NCBI GenBank assembly: GCA_949825045.1
Contig: OX463806.1
Span: 41,936,208 to 42,000,207 of the forward strand
Reading direction: 5' to 3'
Length of the DNA stretch: 64,000 bases
From: Argyresthia goedartella
Lineage: Eukaryota > Arthropoda > Insecta > Lepidoptera > Argyresthiidae
The notes under the pieces were generated by a model that had not been told where the DNA came from, ran no database searches, and saw nothing but the letters and a program-made list of their open reading frames with translations. Both the position numbers and the translations under genes were made by a program. This document shows, one piece after another, positions 11,111 through 21,060 of the stretch (positions are counted from its first letter, which is position 1; the number at the start of each line of letters is the position of its first letter).

Positions 11111-11785
11111 TGGTCCTTCGACAAGAAGAGATCCAGCGAGGGATAAGTACGAGCTGTTGGCAGATCTCACACCGCAACGCGCTCACCTGCTACTTCCGCC
11201 ATTGTTTCTACGGGTTGGCGAGCGGCGAGTACGCGATTTCGTGTCGTAGCCACACAAGTGAAGTGCATTTGGGCAGGGCTGAGTGTGGTCAGATCAGTGT
11301 GATAGTGCCGTTAAAATCATACAAAAACATCAAGTTCTGGCAGATTTCAGACGACGCGACGTCGTTTCATTCATTACATTCCCGCCATTTATTCTACGTG
11401 GCGGGCAGCGGTGAATCGGTGATCGCGCGATTTCGTGTCGGTCAGTTGGCAAAAAGTTCCTCAGTGGTTGGCAACAAGAACTCAAGGTGCGTTCGGAACC
11501 TGCGCGCGCGGCACAGCAAGCGAGGCCAGGCGTGCGACAAAGAGAAGACACTAGCGCTAGCGGCGGCCTTGCTTGGAACTACTGCGGTTGCTTGCTGCGT
11601 CGGAGTCTAGCTGTCGGCCATTTTGTAGCACAAACCTTCCCACCCAGTTTTCTCGTTGGATTCGTATTAACAATTTGCGTCAAAGAAACAGTTTAGTTTA
11701 CAGTATTGTTTAATAATTAATTAGGTTATTGCACAAAATTGTATCAGTGTAGTTGTGCTTACTAAGCGGTGTACCTAATTGGAAA
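11111..11785 (+). other. BEL leader with imperfect direct repeats
   Basis: This is the untranslated leader between 5' LTR and gag. Two related segments, about 11157-11250 and 11338-11440, share tggcagat(c/t)tca near their starts and gcgatttcgtgtcg (or a close form) near their ends, with shared pieces between. It is GC-richer than the surroundings. I assume it carries packaging signals, but nothing proves that here. Confidence 0.55.
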
Positions 11786-14700
11786 ATGGAGTCACAACAG
11801 TTGGTCGCGACTAGAGGTTACTTGAAAGGTAATTTGACACGGCTTTTTAACTTTGCTAGCAATGAAGGATGTGTGGCAAGATCTTCGACCGAAGCGCTAA
11901 AGGTCAAAGCAAAACGTGCGGTAGATTTGTTTGCAGATTATGAGAAGTGTAATATGAAAATATTAGGCTTGGATGACAAAGACAAAGAGGATGTGTCCAT
12001 TACGGAGGAAAATTACTTCCATATCATATCAACACTCAATGGCATAATTAAACAACGCGAAAGCCAAGAATCAACGCCTTCTCCGCCATCTGCTCCAATT
12101 TCCAAGCTAAAACTTCCACCCATTAATGTACCGATATTTGGTGGTAAGTTTAGTGAGTACATTCCATTCATAAACCTGTACAACTCTGTTATAAATGAGA
12201 ATGATTCCATAGACTATGTACAAAAACTATATTATTTGCGTGCATATCTTAGGGATGAGCCCTTGCAATTAATAAAAAACTTACCTTTGACGCACGAAAG
12301 TTACAACAAGGCACTTACATTGTTGAATGATAGGTACAACAATAAATTTAGGATAATTAATGAGCACATAGGTACACTGTTGGATCTCAAACCTCTAATA
12401 AAGTCAACTGCGAGCAATCTCAGAGAGTTTGTTTCGAATGTTAAGCAAGAGCTTGCCGCTTTGACCAATTTGGATCCTAACGTTAGGTATTGGGATGCTA
12501 TAATTTTGTGTGTACTTTGCCGCAAATTAGATGTCTACACATCGAGAGCATATCAGCTAGAGAGAGACAGCAGCATAGACCCCACCGTGGAGGACTTCCT
12601 CAGCTTCGTCGACAAGCGTGCGCTGGCATTGGAGAATTCTGAGCCGATCTATGGCCAGCCACACCAGCAACGCAAGGATGTAAAAGAGCAGCGTCCAGGT
12701 TTATCCACGGGCAAACTGGTAGCCTACACAGCAGCCTCTGAAGCATCATGTCTTTTCTGTAAGTCCAATCATAAGTTATACTTGTGTCAAAGCTTTCAGT
12801 TATTGCCTGCCAATAAAAGGATACAGTTTGCAGATGAAAAAGGAATATGCCATATATGCTTAGGTACGCATGCAGGGAAATGCAGATTTCACTTTCGGTG
12901 TGCAGAATGCAAACAGAAGCATCATACTCTGTTACACCGCGATAATGATAAAGTGAACAGTCAGCAAGCCGCAGTGTCACCCGCTTCTTTGGCGGCGAAT
13001 AATATTATGACTAATAATGTACTCTTGCCCACAGCCCAAGTAAAGCTTCTTGCTCGAGATGGCACCGAGATGACTTTCAAAGCCCTGCTAGACAGTGGGT
13101 CACAGCTGTCCTTTATTTCTCAAAGGGCCGTTCAGCTGCTAGATTTAAAGCCCCTGCAGAATAATATTAATATAGTAGGGATAGTCAACACTCAGGCCAG
13201 CGTGAAGCGCTGTGTGCCAGTCGAAATACATTCATTGGTCAATCCATTCAAGCTATCGGCTACTTGTCATGTAGTTGAACAGATCACATGTGAGCTACCA
13301 CAGAGAAAAGTAGATCTCTCAGACTTTGCGATCCCATCAAATATAAGGCTGGCAGATAAAGATTTTAACATCCCCAGTCAAATCGATTTGCTAATGGGAG
13401 CCGACTGTTTTTTCCAGGCTATGCTGCCACCGGAGTCGACGATCTACGGGCCTGCAGCGCCGCCTAGCGGGGCGCAGCTTTCGACGCCAGGTGCACGGCA
13501 TCCACAGCTAATTAATACGCAGTTCGGCTACATAATCGGGGGAAGCTTGCCTTCAAATGTCTGCAATCAGGTAGCAGTTCTTAAATGTGTCACATGTGAA
13601 TCAGATATTAATGAAAATTTAACAAACTTCTGGAAGAGCGAGAGCGTTCCCGAAATTTACAATGAAAAGTCTTCAGAGCAGGAGCTCTGCGAGTATATAT
13701 TTCAAAAGACTGTTCAGTTGAAGGATGATTGTTTTGAGGTTGCTTTACCCTTGAAACTCCCACTCAAAGATGTAAACGATGCGCTAGGAGACTCATTTCA
13801 TTTCGCGTTAAAAAGGTTTTTAAACCTCGAAAAGAAATTGCACAAAGACCCCAACCTTTTCATAGAATATCAAAAGTTTATACACGATTACTTAAATTTA
13901 AATCACGGGCATTTTGTTGACATCGAGAGCTATCAGCTTAGTAAGGACGCGGTCTACTTCCTCCCACACCAGGCGGTACTCAAGCCCGACAGTAAAACTA
14001 CTAAGTTACGTACGGTTTTTGACGCCTCGATGAAGACAAGTAAGAAAGTATCGCTAAATGATTTGCTACTAAACGGACCGACCGTACAGAGAGATCTTTT
14101 TGACATACTGCTTTTGTTCCGTTTTGGTGACTATACATTCACTACGGACATAAGACAAATGTTCCGAAACATCCGCGTAATACCTGAGCATACTTCCTTA
14201 CAGAATATTCTATGGAGAGACAGCCCCGATGAGACCATCAAGTGCATCAGGCTGGATAGAGTGAGCTATGGTCTAAAGAGCTCAAGTTATTTAGCTACAC
14301 GTTGTTTGAAAGAGCTTGCGATGCAAAATGAACGCGAACTGCCCTTGGCTGCGTTCATTTTGAACAACTGCACCTATGTAGATGATGTGCTTTACTCAAA
14401 TAGTGATTTAGACATGATTTTAGAAGCAAAATCGCAGCTTCAGCGGCTGCTGCAAAAGGGGAGTTTCAAGACACATAAATGGTCGTCAAATGACAGTAGG
14501 ATATTAGAAGATATTCCTTCAACTGAACGGCACTTTGACGAATTAGAATTTGAAAACAACGGCTGTAGTTTAAAAACCTTAGGTTTGCAGTTAGTTGTGC
14601 ATCAAGATAAGTTTAGAATAGCAAGTCCAGAATTTTTTGATGCAAAGAATATTACCAAAAGAGAAATATTGGCATTCATAGGAAAGTTCTTTGACCCAAT

Positions 14701-16966
14701 GGGGTTCGTGGGTCCCATCTTTGTACAGGCCAAGGCTATAATGCAGTCTTTGTGGTCCAGCCAGACGGACTGGGACGCCACGCCTGACGAAAATATTAAA
14801 AAAGAGTGGTTGGAATTCTTGTCAAGTCTTGCAAAAATGGATCCGATTTATATAAGTAGAAATATTCAAATATCTGATTCAGACACAGTTGAACTCATAG
14901 GTTTCTCGGACGCATCCAGTTCGACTGCATACGGCTGCTGTGTATACCTGCGCGTCACCGATAATAAAGGTATAGTACATGTACATTTGCTCTGCTCGAA
15001 ATCCCGCATAAACCCGCTTCAAAATAAAAACCTAACCGTGCCACGCTTAGAATTAAATGCGGCGCTACTCCTGTCTGTTTTAATTGCTAAGGTTTCAAAC
15101 ACGCTTAAATTAAAATTAAAAATAAGCCGAGTTTACTTGTTCTCTGATTCCAAAATCGTGCTGGCTTGGTTACGGACGGAAGCGATGAGGTTGACGGCTT
15201 ATGTGGCGAACAGAGTAAAAGCTATAACTAACAATACTGCTGACTGTCAATGGTTATATGTCAACACCAACGAGAACCCAGCTGATTACATAAGCAGAGG
15301 GGTCAGGCCACATGAGTTTAGTGGCTGCGATTTATGGTGGCATGGGCCTCGATTTTTGCATGACAGTGAGTACAGGTTCAATCAAGATATAGAGTTACCT
15401 TCAGACTTACCTGAGAGCCGGTCCAGCGCAGCGATCTCCTCCAATGTGGGATCTGCAGCTCTTCCAGTAAACGACATATTGCAAGGTATACACAAATATT
15501 CTAGCATCCATAAAATGACACGCATTTTAGCATATGTAGTAAGATTTGTCAACAATTTGAAAGGCAGTAAGGCCTCGCATAATTTTTTGACGAGTACAGA
15601 ACTAAACAGTGCGCATATGTTGCTCATTAAATCTGAGCAAGAAATACATTTTCATGAGGAAATCGAATGCCTAAAGAAAAATCAATGTGTGAAGGGATCC
15701 CTACATACCTTGCATCCGTTCTTAGACAATATAGGTATTCTGCGTGTAGGCGGCAGGTTACACCACGCTAATATCCCATACAATCAGAAGCATCAGGCGA
15801 TCTTGCCTAAGCAATCGTATGTCACTGAATGCATTGTTAGGTCTGAACACGAGCGTCTCCTGCATGCGGGACCTAGGCTATTATTGTCAAATTTAAACCA
15901 GAAATACTGGATAACTAACGGCTTGTTATATGTAAAAAAAATAACAAATAAATGTATTAAATGTTTTAGGCAGAAGGCCACTGCTTCCAAGCAACTAATG
16001 GGTTCCTTGCCGGCCGGGAGGGTGACTGCGATGAGTCGTCCCTTTGAAAAAGTTGGAGTAGATTTCGCAGGACCTGTAAATGTAAAGCTTGCGCGCGTGA
16101 GGCGATCGATTATAGGTAAAGGTTACATTTGTGTGTTTGTTTGTTTCGCCACTAAGGCAATACATCTAGAGCTAGCCTCAGATCTCACGTCCGATACCTA
16201 TCTCGCGTGCCTACGTAGACTAATATCAAGAAGAGGCCTGCCGAAAGAAATATACTCTGACAATGCCAGCACCTTCAAGGGGGCAAGGAATCAGTTAGTG
16301 GAGCTATATACTTTGTTGTCTTCCAGGGACCACCAAGGCAAAGTTGTTCAATTTACAGCAGAAAAAGGAATTGACTTTCACTTTATTCCAAGTTATTCAC
16401 CTACCTTTGGGGGCCTTTGGGAGGCAGCAGTTAAAAGTACTAAGTACCATTTACGAAGAGTAGTACAGGGTCACCAGCTAACCTATGAGCAGTTAAATAC
16501 TGTGTTAGTAGAGATAGAGTGTGTACTTAATTCTAGACCTTTGTTACCAATATCTTCAAGTGATGTAAATGACTATAGCTATTTGACTCCAGGTCATTTT
16601 TTGATAGGAAATGCTCTAACAATGTATCCAGAAAATGATGTGTCTAATGTTCCACAAAATAGGTTAAAATTTTGGCAGTTATGTACACAGATAAAGCAGT
16701 CATTCTGGAAAATGTGGCACAAACAGTATCTCAATGTATTGCAAAATAGACCTAAGTGGTTAAACGTTTCACCTAATATTAAAATAGGTACTTTAGTGAT
16801 ACTAAGGGAGGATAATGTTCATTCTATGTTATGGCCAATGGCTAGAGTGGTAAATACATACCCTGGTCATGATGGCCACGTTAGGGCCGTTGAGGTCAGA
16901 ACTGCTAATGGTAAAACCCATACTCGATCTATTTTAAAAGTATGTGTCCTACCCTTGGATACATAA
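11786..16966 (+). CDS. BEL/Pao Gag-Pol polyprotein (1726 aa)
   Basis: One unbroken frame encodes all domains in BEL/Pao order. Residues about 60-230 look like the DUF1759 gag region (FGGKFSEYIPFINLY). Cys/His knuckles begin at C322 (CLFCKSNHKLYLC, then CHICLGTHAGKCRFHFRC). The aspartic protease has DSGSQLSFI with the active Asp at 436. The reverse transcriptase carries YVDD at 864-867, and RNase H has FSDAS with Asp at 1042. Integrase has Asp 1426 (VGVDFAGP), Asp 1492 (SDNAST) and Glu 1546 (GGLWEAAVK). A C-terminal DUF5641-like tail ends it. I chose the ATG at 11786 (ggaaaatgga); the frame stays open upstream to about 11753 but without an ATG. All catalytic residues I looked for are present, so the copy may be active. 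There is no env gene. Confidence 0.95.
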   Translation: MESQQLVATRGYLKGNLTRLFNFASNEGCVARSSTEALKVKAKRAVDLFADYEKCNMKILGLDDKDKEDVSITEENYFHIISTLNGIIKQRESQESTPSPPSAPISKLKLPPINVPIFGGKFSEYIPFINLYNSVINENDSIDYVQKLYYLRAYLRDEPLQLIKNLPLTHESYNKALTLLNDRYNNKFRIINEHIGTLLDLKPLIKSTASNLREFVSNVKQELAALTNLDPNVRYWDAIILCVLCRKLDVYTSRAYQLERDSSIDPTVEDFLSFVDKRALALENSEPIYGQPHQQRKDVKEQRPGLSTGKLVAYTAASEASCLFCKSNHKLYLCQSFQLLPANKRIQFADEKGICHICLGTHAGKCRFHFRCAECKQKHHTLLHRDNDKVNSQQAAVSPASLAANNIMTNNVLLPTAQVKLLARDGTEMTFKALLDSGSQLSFISQRAVQLLDLKPLQNNINIVGIVNTQASVKRCVPVEIHSLVNPFKLSATCHVVEQITCELPQRKVDLSDFAIPSNIRLADKDFNIPSQIDLLMGADCFFQAMLPPESTIYGPAAPPSGAQLSTPGARHPQLINTQFGYIIGGSLPSNVCNQVAVLKCVTCESDINENLTNFWKSESVPEIYNEKSSEQELCEYIFQKTVQLKDDCFEVALPLKLPLKDVNDALGDSFHFALKRFLNLEKKLHKDPNLFIEYQKFIHDYLNLNHGHFVDIESYQLSKDAVYFLPHQAVLKPDSKTTKLRTVFDASMKTSKKVSLNDLLLNGPTVQRDLFDILLLFRFGDYTFTTDIRQMFRNIRVIPEHTSLQNILWRDSPDETIKCIRLDRVSYGLKSSSYLATRCLKELAMQNERELPLAAFILNNCTYVDDVLYSNSDLDMILEAKSQLQRLLQKGSFKTHKWSSNDSRILEDIPSTERHFDELEFENNGCSLKTLGLQLVVHQDKFRIASPEFFDAKNITKREILAFIGKFFDPMGFVGPIFVQAKAIMQSLWSSQTDWDATPDENIKKEWLEFLSSLAKMDPIYISRNIQISDSDTVELIGFSDASSSTAYGCCVYLRVTDNKGIVHVHLLCSKSRINPLQNKNLTVPRLELNAALLLSVLIAKVSNTLKLKLKISRVYLFSDSKIVLAWLRTEAMRLTAYVANRVKAITNNTADCQWLYVNTNENPADYISRGVRPHEFSGCDLWWHGPRFLHDSEYRFNQDIELPSDLPESRSSAAISSNVGSAALPVNDILQGIHKYSSIHKMTRILAYVVRFVNNLKGSKASHNFLTSTELNSAHMLLIKSEQEIHFHEEIECLKKNQCVKGSLHTLHPFLDNIGILRVGGRLHHANIPYNQKHQAILPKQSYVTECIVRSEHERLLHAGPRLLLSNLNQKYWITNGLLYVKKITNKCIKCFRQKATASKQLMGSLPAGRVTAMSRPFEKVGVDFAGPVNVKLARVRRSIIGKGYICVFVCFATKAIHLELASDLTSDTYLACLRRLISRRGLPKEIYSDNASTFKGARNQLVELYTLLSSRDHQGKVVQFTAEKGIDFHFIPSYSPTFGGLWEAAVKSTKYHLRRVVQGHQLTYEQLNTVLVEIECVLNSRPLLPISSSDVNDYSYLTPGHFLIGNALTMYPENDVSNVPQNRLKFWQLCTQIKQSFWKMWHKQYLNVLQNRPKWLNVSPNIKIGTLVILREDNVHSMLWPMARVVNTYPGHDGHVRAVEVRTANGKTHTRSILKVCVLPLDT

Positions 16967-17303
16967 TTTTTATGTTACTATGTGCTATACATGTGTTTCT
17001 TTCTGTGCAGTGATTTGATGTGCTGAATTTGTGTGGCTTTTGTATAGATATAGTTTGACACATCAAAACATTGCATTTTAGTTTTATAGCACTTATAATA
17101 CTTATGTATAAGTAATTCTTGCGTTGTAGCTTGTAACACAGTGTTTAATGTTGTTTAGTTTCTCGGGTGTTATATTTTGTATAGGTACCTAATCTGTATT
17201 AGCTAGGTAACCTATCTCAATTCATTAATGTTAAAAATATCGAACTTTCATTATGTATAAAATTCATTGTTAGTTTTGCAGTAAATTACTAAAGGCGGCA
17301 GCA
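16967..17303 (+). other. BEL 3' untranslated region and polypurine tract
   Basis: 337 nt of AT-rich sequence follow the stop. The purine-rich aaaggcggcagca lies directly before the 3' LTR and is the likely plus-strand primer site. No further open frame of note. Confidence 0.7.
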
Positions 17304-17487
17304 TGTTGGGAACACTGCCCACATTAAATATTATAATTTGTCATCTGGCAATTTTGTCTCTCTGGTCTGTACAATGCTAACGTGTGTGCATCGCGGTATT
17401 TAAATATCCTAGAAATAATAATAAAGTGCAGTTATTGTGAATTTAATCAGCGTTTATAAATCAAGACTACAGTCCCGCTTCGTTTCA
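17304..17487 (+). repeat. 3' LTR of the BEL/Pao element
   Basis: 184 bp, same as 10927-11110 in every position I compared. It ends at 17487 and is followed by the cgcgt target duplication. Confidence 0.95.
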
Positions 17488-17492
17488 CGCGT

Positions 17493-18025
17493 AGTCTATT
17501 AAAGGTAGTAGAAGGGACTGTACAAGGGTGATTTTAGTCTGCCGCGGCAGGAAGTACTGCAATCTCCGTAGGGAGTTAAATGACGCAAAGACTTGTCTGC
17601 TGACCTCACAAACATGGGGCGACCAGGACAGCAAGTTATCAAATATAACCCCAAGATTCTTAGCTTTCTCGCTGTAAGTGATTATCGTACCCTCATACAT
17701 CACAGGATCGACGGGGATATTTTGCATTGTGTTAATTGAGTGCCGTGTACCCATAATCATGGCTTGAGATTTTGCCGGGTTGACAAGTAGCCCATATGAA
17801 ATTGCCCATTTACTGATGTTATCGAGGTCAGCATTCAACGCCTCTACGGTCAGATTTACATCACTGAGAAGTGCCGATATATTTGGAGGTCATCTGCGTA
17901 GAGATGATAAGAAGAAGTAAGAACGTCAGAGATGGAGTTAATGAATACTGAGAAGAGAAGAGGAGAAAGGATACCACCCTGCGGAACACCCGCGGAGAGA
18001 TTACAGCAGTTCGTTGAGATCTCCT
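17493..18025 (-). pseudogene. LINE reverse transcriptase core (right of BEL)
   Basis: On the minus strand from about 18025 the reading is NLSAGVPQGGILSPLLFSVF, then LYADDLQIYRHFS with the catalytic YxDD box. After a one-base frameshift near 17865-17875 comes VNLTVEALNADLDNISKWAI, followed by GLLVNPAKSQAMIMGTRH and KAKNLGVIFDNLLSWSPHV. It ends SLLLPLIDYA at the BEL junction and resumes at 10926. The element is 5'-truncated just upstream of GVPQG. Class: Jockey/CR1 group. Confidence 0.88.
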
Positions 18026-18560
18026 CATTCGTTCTTTCACTTTATTGCCCACCTCAAATAATAAACGAAATTAAATATCAATCGAACTGTTTTATTTTGC
18101 TAAGCTGTATTCAGATTTTCGCCGGAAGTAGAATTTCGGGAAGATATGTTATTTCTTAGCAGAATTTGAACCAATTTTTAGTAAAATTTAGTGTATTTGT
18201 GTTTTAAGAAATGTCTACGACTGAATGTGGTAACTTATATCCAGTGGTCCTCTTAGGAATATCGAGTTTTGCGATCAGGTCCATTTGTTTATCATTCTGG
18301 CCACGTTAAGATGGATCGAATTTAGAAGTGTTTCACCTAAATCTTACCTTAAACTTGCTATTTGTTGATATCTAAAAAGAATAATGATATGGTTCTTGGG
18401 TTCTATTAAAAATAGTTACTTAAAATGTATAAAAAAATGTAGTTTGACATTAACCCTCTGACTCAGATAAAGACACCAAGTAGGTGGTGGATGACAGTTC
18501 CTGTTGGCTTGGGTGCAGTGCCCAACCGTGCCTCCCGTGGCTCACTCGATAGATGTAATT
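18026..18560. other. Intron stretch, nothing recognised
   Basis: AT-rich, with no coding pattern and no repeat that I can pair. A GC-richer patch near 18480-18545 reads like ordinary unique DNA. Confidence 0.4.
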
Positions 18561-19450
18561 TGATATGGCGATAAAAATCGAAGTGTCATGGCGGCCAGCG
18601 AAATTACTCGACTATGTTTGCTAAATGATGGATTACTTGGAAACCAATGAGAATTATAATGTGAAATAAAGTAAAATCTGTTTTTATTGATGCCTTTAAC
18701 TTATTCTGTGATCCTTTTCCCTCATGCATTTAGGTCTCACATATTTGTAGGCCGACAAAGTACAATTCGTCAGAAAAAAAAGCGCGCGTGTTTCCATACA
18801 AAGTCTCTCTATCAGAGTCAGCGGGGTAGAATATAATGCTTACCTATCCGCTCGTATGGAACGACACTCTTATCAGAGCCAGGGAAGTGTGTGACTATAA
18901 ATTTTATTTTGTCGTATGGAGAGTCTCTCTATCAGAGCCAACAGCTTATAAAATCCGTTGACACTGGTAAAGAGACCTTCTATACAGCGAACGCGCGTTT
19001 ACGGTAAATTGATCATGTACGAACACCATATTATTAATTGTTGCTGGTAATACTGACCGGAAATAGAGTAGTAAACTTATTTCCGTACGGTGTTTCACAC
19101 TTGATTGGTCAAGAAAATTCAATAATAAATCTCTCGCTCGCACAAGTACACCCTCAGTACAATGAATTTTTCTTAATGTTGCACTCTATTACAGTGGCAT
19201 TAGGTTGAAATTCGCGATTCTATATACAAGTTTACATTTTCTTTCAAACTACTTTGACGGACTATAAATATGTAAGACCTAAATACACGGGGTAAAGGAT
19301 TACAAAATAACAAAGGCATCATTTTAGAAGTTATTTTATTTTACTTCACATTATAATTCTAATTATTTTTCAAGTATTCCCTCATTTACCAAATGACTGC
19401 AAATAGCAAAAAAATAGTAAATGATAGCTCGTTTTTATCGGCACATCGGT
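18561..19450. mobile_element. Fold-back element with long imperfect arms
   Basis: The left arm (about 18562-18765) pairs with the reverse complement of about 19245-19450. Shared blocks include cgataaaaa, ttgctaa, attataatgtgaa, gatgcctttaact/gatgcctttgtta, aatcctttaccc-like and atttaggtct-acatattt. The interior has three spaced copies of tctctatcagag-type motifs (about 18803, 18863 and 18924). No transposase. It is probably a non-autonomous DNA transposon; ends are approximate and I found no target duplication. Confidence 0.6.
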
Positions 19451-19760
19451 AAGGCTATGTACTCCCAGGGAAAGGGAAAATAATCTGTGGTTTTGAAAAT
19501 AAAATAAAAAACACAATTTTCTCATTGCACTTTTCTGCCGCAGCGACTGGCTGTCACATCCATGTTGCAGCGAGTGCTGTTAGAACTTTATTAATGACAT
19601 ACAAATTTAACCACTATGAATCGAGTTGGATATTTTACTGATATACGTGGGCCTTAATGGAATATCAGAGTTGACTCGAGTTAAGTGCATTACTCGATTA
19701 ATAAGTATATTACCGCACTAATGGATGGATAATTAAGTTAACTGACCTTTTGATTCACAG
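19451..19760. other. End of gene 1 intron
   Basis: No element is recognised. A pyrimidine-rich tract and cag (accttttgattcacag, ending 19760) form the splice acceptor for coding exon 2. Confidence 0.6.
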
Positions 19761-19950
19761 AAAAAGTGAGCTGACGTTCATCGAATGGCTTCAGTTCCTG
19801 GCAGAGCTTTGCGAGACAAAGAGCCTCGACGAAGCACATGTTCATGACCTGCTGACAAATTGCGGTGTGCCAGGACAATACCCGGTCGGGGTGCCACAGT
19901 ATAGAAACTTCTATGCGACTTACAAACCGAAAGAGAAGGGAATATTTTAG
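19761..19950 (+). CDS. Short p25-alpha (TPPP-like) protein, gene 1, coding exon 2
   Basis: The first base completes codon 62, then 62 codons follow to TAG. The encoded part reads KSELTFIEWLQFLAEL, then LLTNCGVPGQ, then VPQYRNFYATYKPKEK and ends GIF. It is the second half of the p25-alpha domain: the x-L-T-F helix and the TNCG-x-PG block that insect TPPP proteins also have. After this block TPPP proteins normally continue into a conserved glycine-rich segment; here the protein instead ends in a short YKPKEK tail. The second exon of the paralogue at 55110-55299 has the same 190-nt length and the same end, so the short form is shared and not a truncation of one copy. Confidence 0.87.
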
Positions 19951-20204
19951 GGCCTGCCTTGGTCTCCTATTGTACGCTGAACGTGACGTCTGACTTCAGC
20001 GATAACGTGTCAATAGGCCGAGAAAGACATGTGGACTTGTGATTTAGACCGCACCAGTGCATTTCTATTGCAAGCAATGCATTGTGACACGGCGCGGGGC
20101 ACACGGCATAAATAGGAGACCACAGTCTAGGGTAAAGAGACATACTAATTTGGTATGCAGATCGGCTCGGGTAAGCCTTTTAGTACCAATAGATATTCAT
20201 ACGA
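19951..20204 (+). other. 3' UTR or flank of TPPP-like gene 1
   Basis: Unique-looking sequence follows the stop. No clear aataaa before the SINE at 20205, so the polyadenylation site is not fixed; later candidates are aataaa near 20583 and 20658. Confidence 0.4.
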
Positions 20205-20392
20205 CTTGACGTCCTCTGTGGCGGTGCGGTTGTGGCTCTGCCTGCCACGCGAGTGGTCCTGGGTTCGATCCCCGGCGGGAGAAACAGAAAAATCAAACTC
20301 CCAGGTCTTGGATGTTGTGACGCCGCTGTTTCTGGTTTCCACGATGGTATCGTAGTGTGGGGCCAGAAACAATGTATGTGCCTATGAGTATT
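20205..20392 (+). repeat. tRNA-derived SINE, copy 2
   Basis: Head gcggttgtggctctgcctgc, B box gggttcgatccccgg, then cccaggtcttgga, tttctggtttcc and the tail gtgtggggccagaaac. It is collinear with 896-1085. It lies just downstream of gene 1 exon 2. Confidence 0.8.
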
Positions 20393-20403
20393 TTTTTTTA
20401 AGT

Positions 20404-21060
20404 TTATAAGTACACTCCGTACATGGGATACGCAACGACGAAGCGACTTTGGCTGAGTTTTTATTTGTATGGCGGCGACGAACGACACTTGAGGACACCG
20501 TACCCTAACTCGAGCCGCAGTCACGTGTTAAGGTACGGTGATCGCCGCGTAGCCCCATCTGCGGAGTCCCTCAGGCCCGTATAAATAAACCTCTCTCAGC
20601 TCAGAGATGTATCTCAAGTGCGTGTAAATGACATAATTTATTTATTAACTAAATACATTTAATAAATGTCGCCCATTAGTGTCCCCACCGAGGGGCACCG
20701 GCCTTTACCCGGAGACTATTGAGCCATACGCCACCACGCTGGCTCAGTACGGGTTGAAGGAGGTGTGTCGAGCTTGTGGCCAATCCGACTGCCGGAAGTT
20801 ATCCTGCTGCCCTATTAGGGCCTCTGACACAGCCTTACGACTACTACCACCGAGTAGCGATGACAGCCGGGACCTACAGCTTAACGTGTCATCCGAAACA
20901 CTGAAGCGTCTGAAACGAATGCCACATAGAACGGACACCCATCCAGTGCCCGCCTCGGCCAGATGTTGCTACCCGCGCGATCGTTTCCGATGTGCGAATA
21001 TCGCTCGGCCACGGATGCTTCTTCGATTTGTTTACTAATTAGACATTAAAGTTTTGTAAT
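20404..21060 (+). other. GC-richer block with a 119-codon unknown open stretch
   Basis: A TATA-like gtataaataaac lies at 20580. An open stretch follows to 21038, with no convincing ATG at its start. It contains GLYPETIEPYATTLAQYGL, the Cys-rich CRACGQSDCRKLSCCP, and RPRMLLRFVY at the end. I do not recognise a family. It could be a fragment of an LTR element or another repeat, since it looks compact and moderately GC-rich; it could also be chance. Confidence 0.3.

Larger units (their letters stand above)
10922..17492 (+). mobile_element. Complete BEL/Pao LTR retrotransposon
   Basis: The element runs 10927-17487 between two cgcgt target duplications (10922-10926 and 17488-17492). Its LTRs are 184 bp, start tgttggg, end tttca, and look identical. 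A 675-nt leader precedes one long open frame, and there is no second frame for an envelope. A 5-bp duplication and a single gag-pol frame fit the BEL/Pao superfamily. Identical LTRs and an unbroken frame mean the insertion is young. It lies in the opposite orientation inside a LINE, which lies inside the intron of TPPP-like gene 1. Confidence 0.95.

Noticed and set aside
16967..17303. Envelope gene after BEL pol
   Set aside because: No open frame of useful size; only 337 nt before the LTR.
20155..20524. Open stretches on both strands over the SINE
   Set aside because: They run through tRNA-derived SINE sequence and share no protein pattern.
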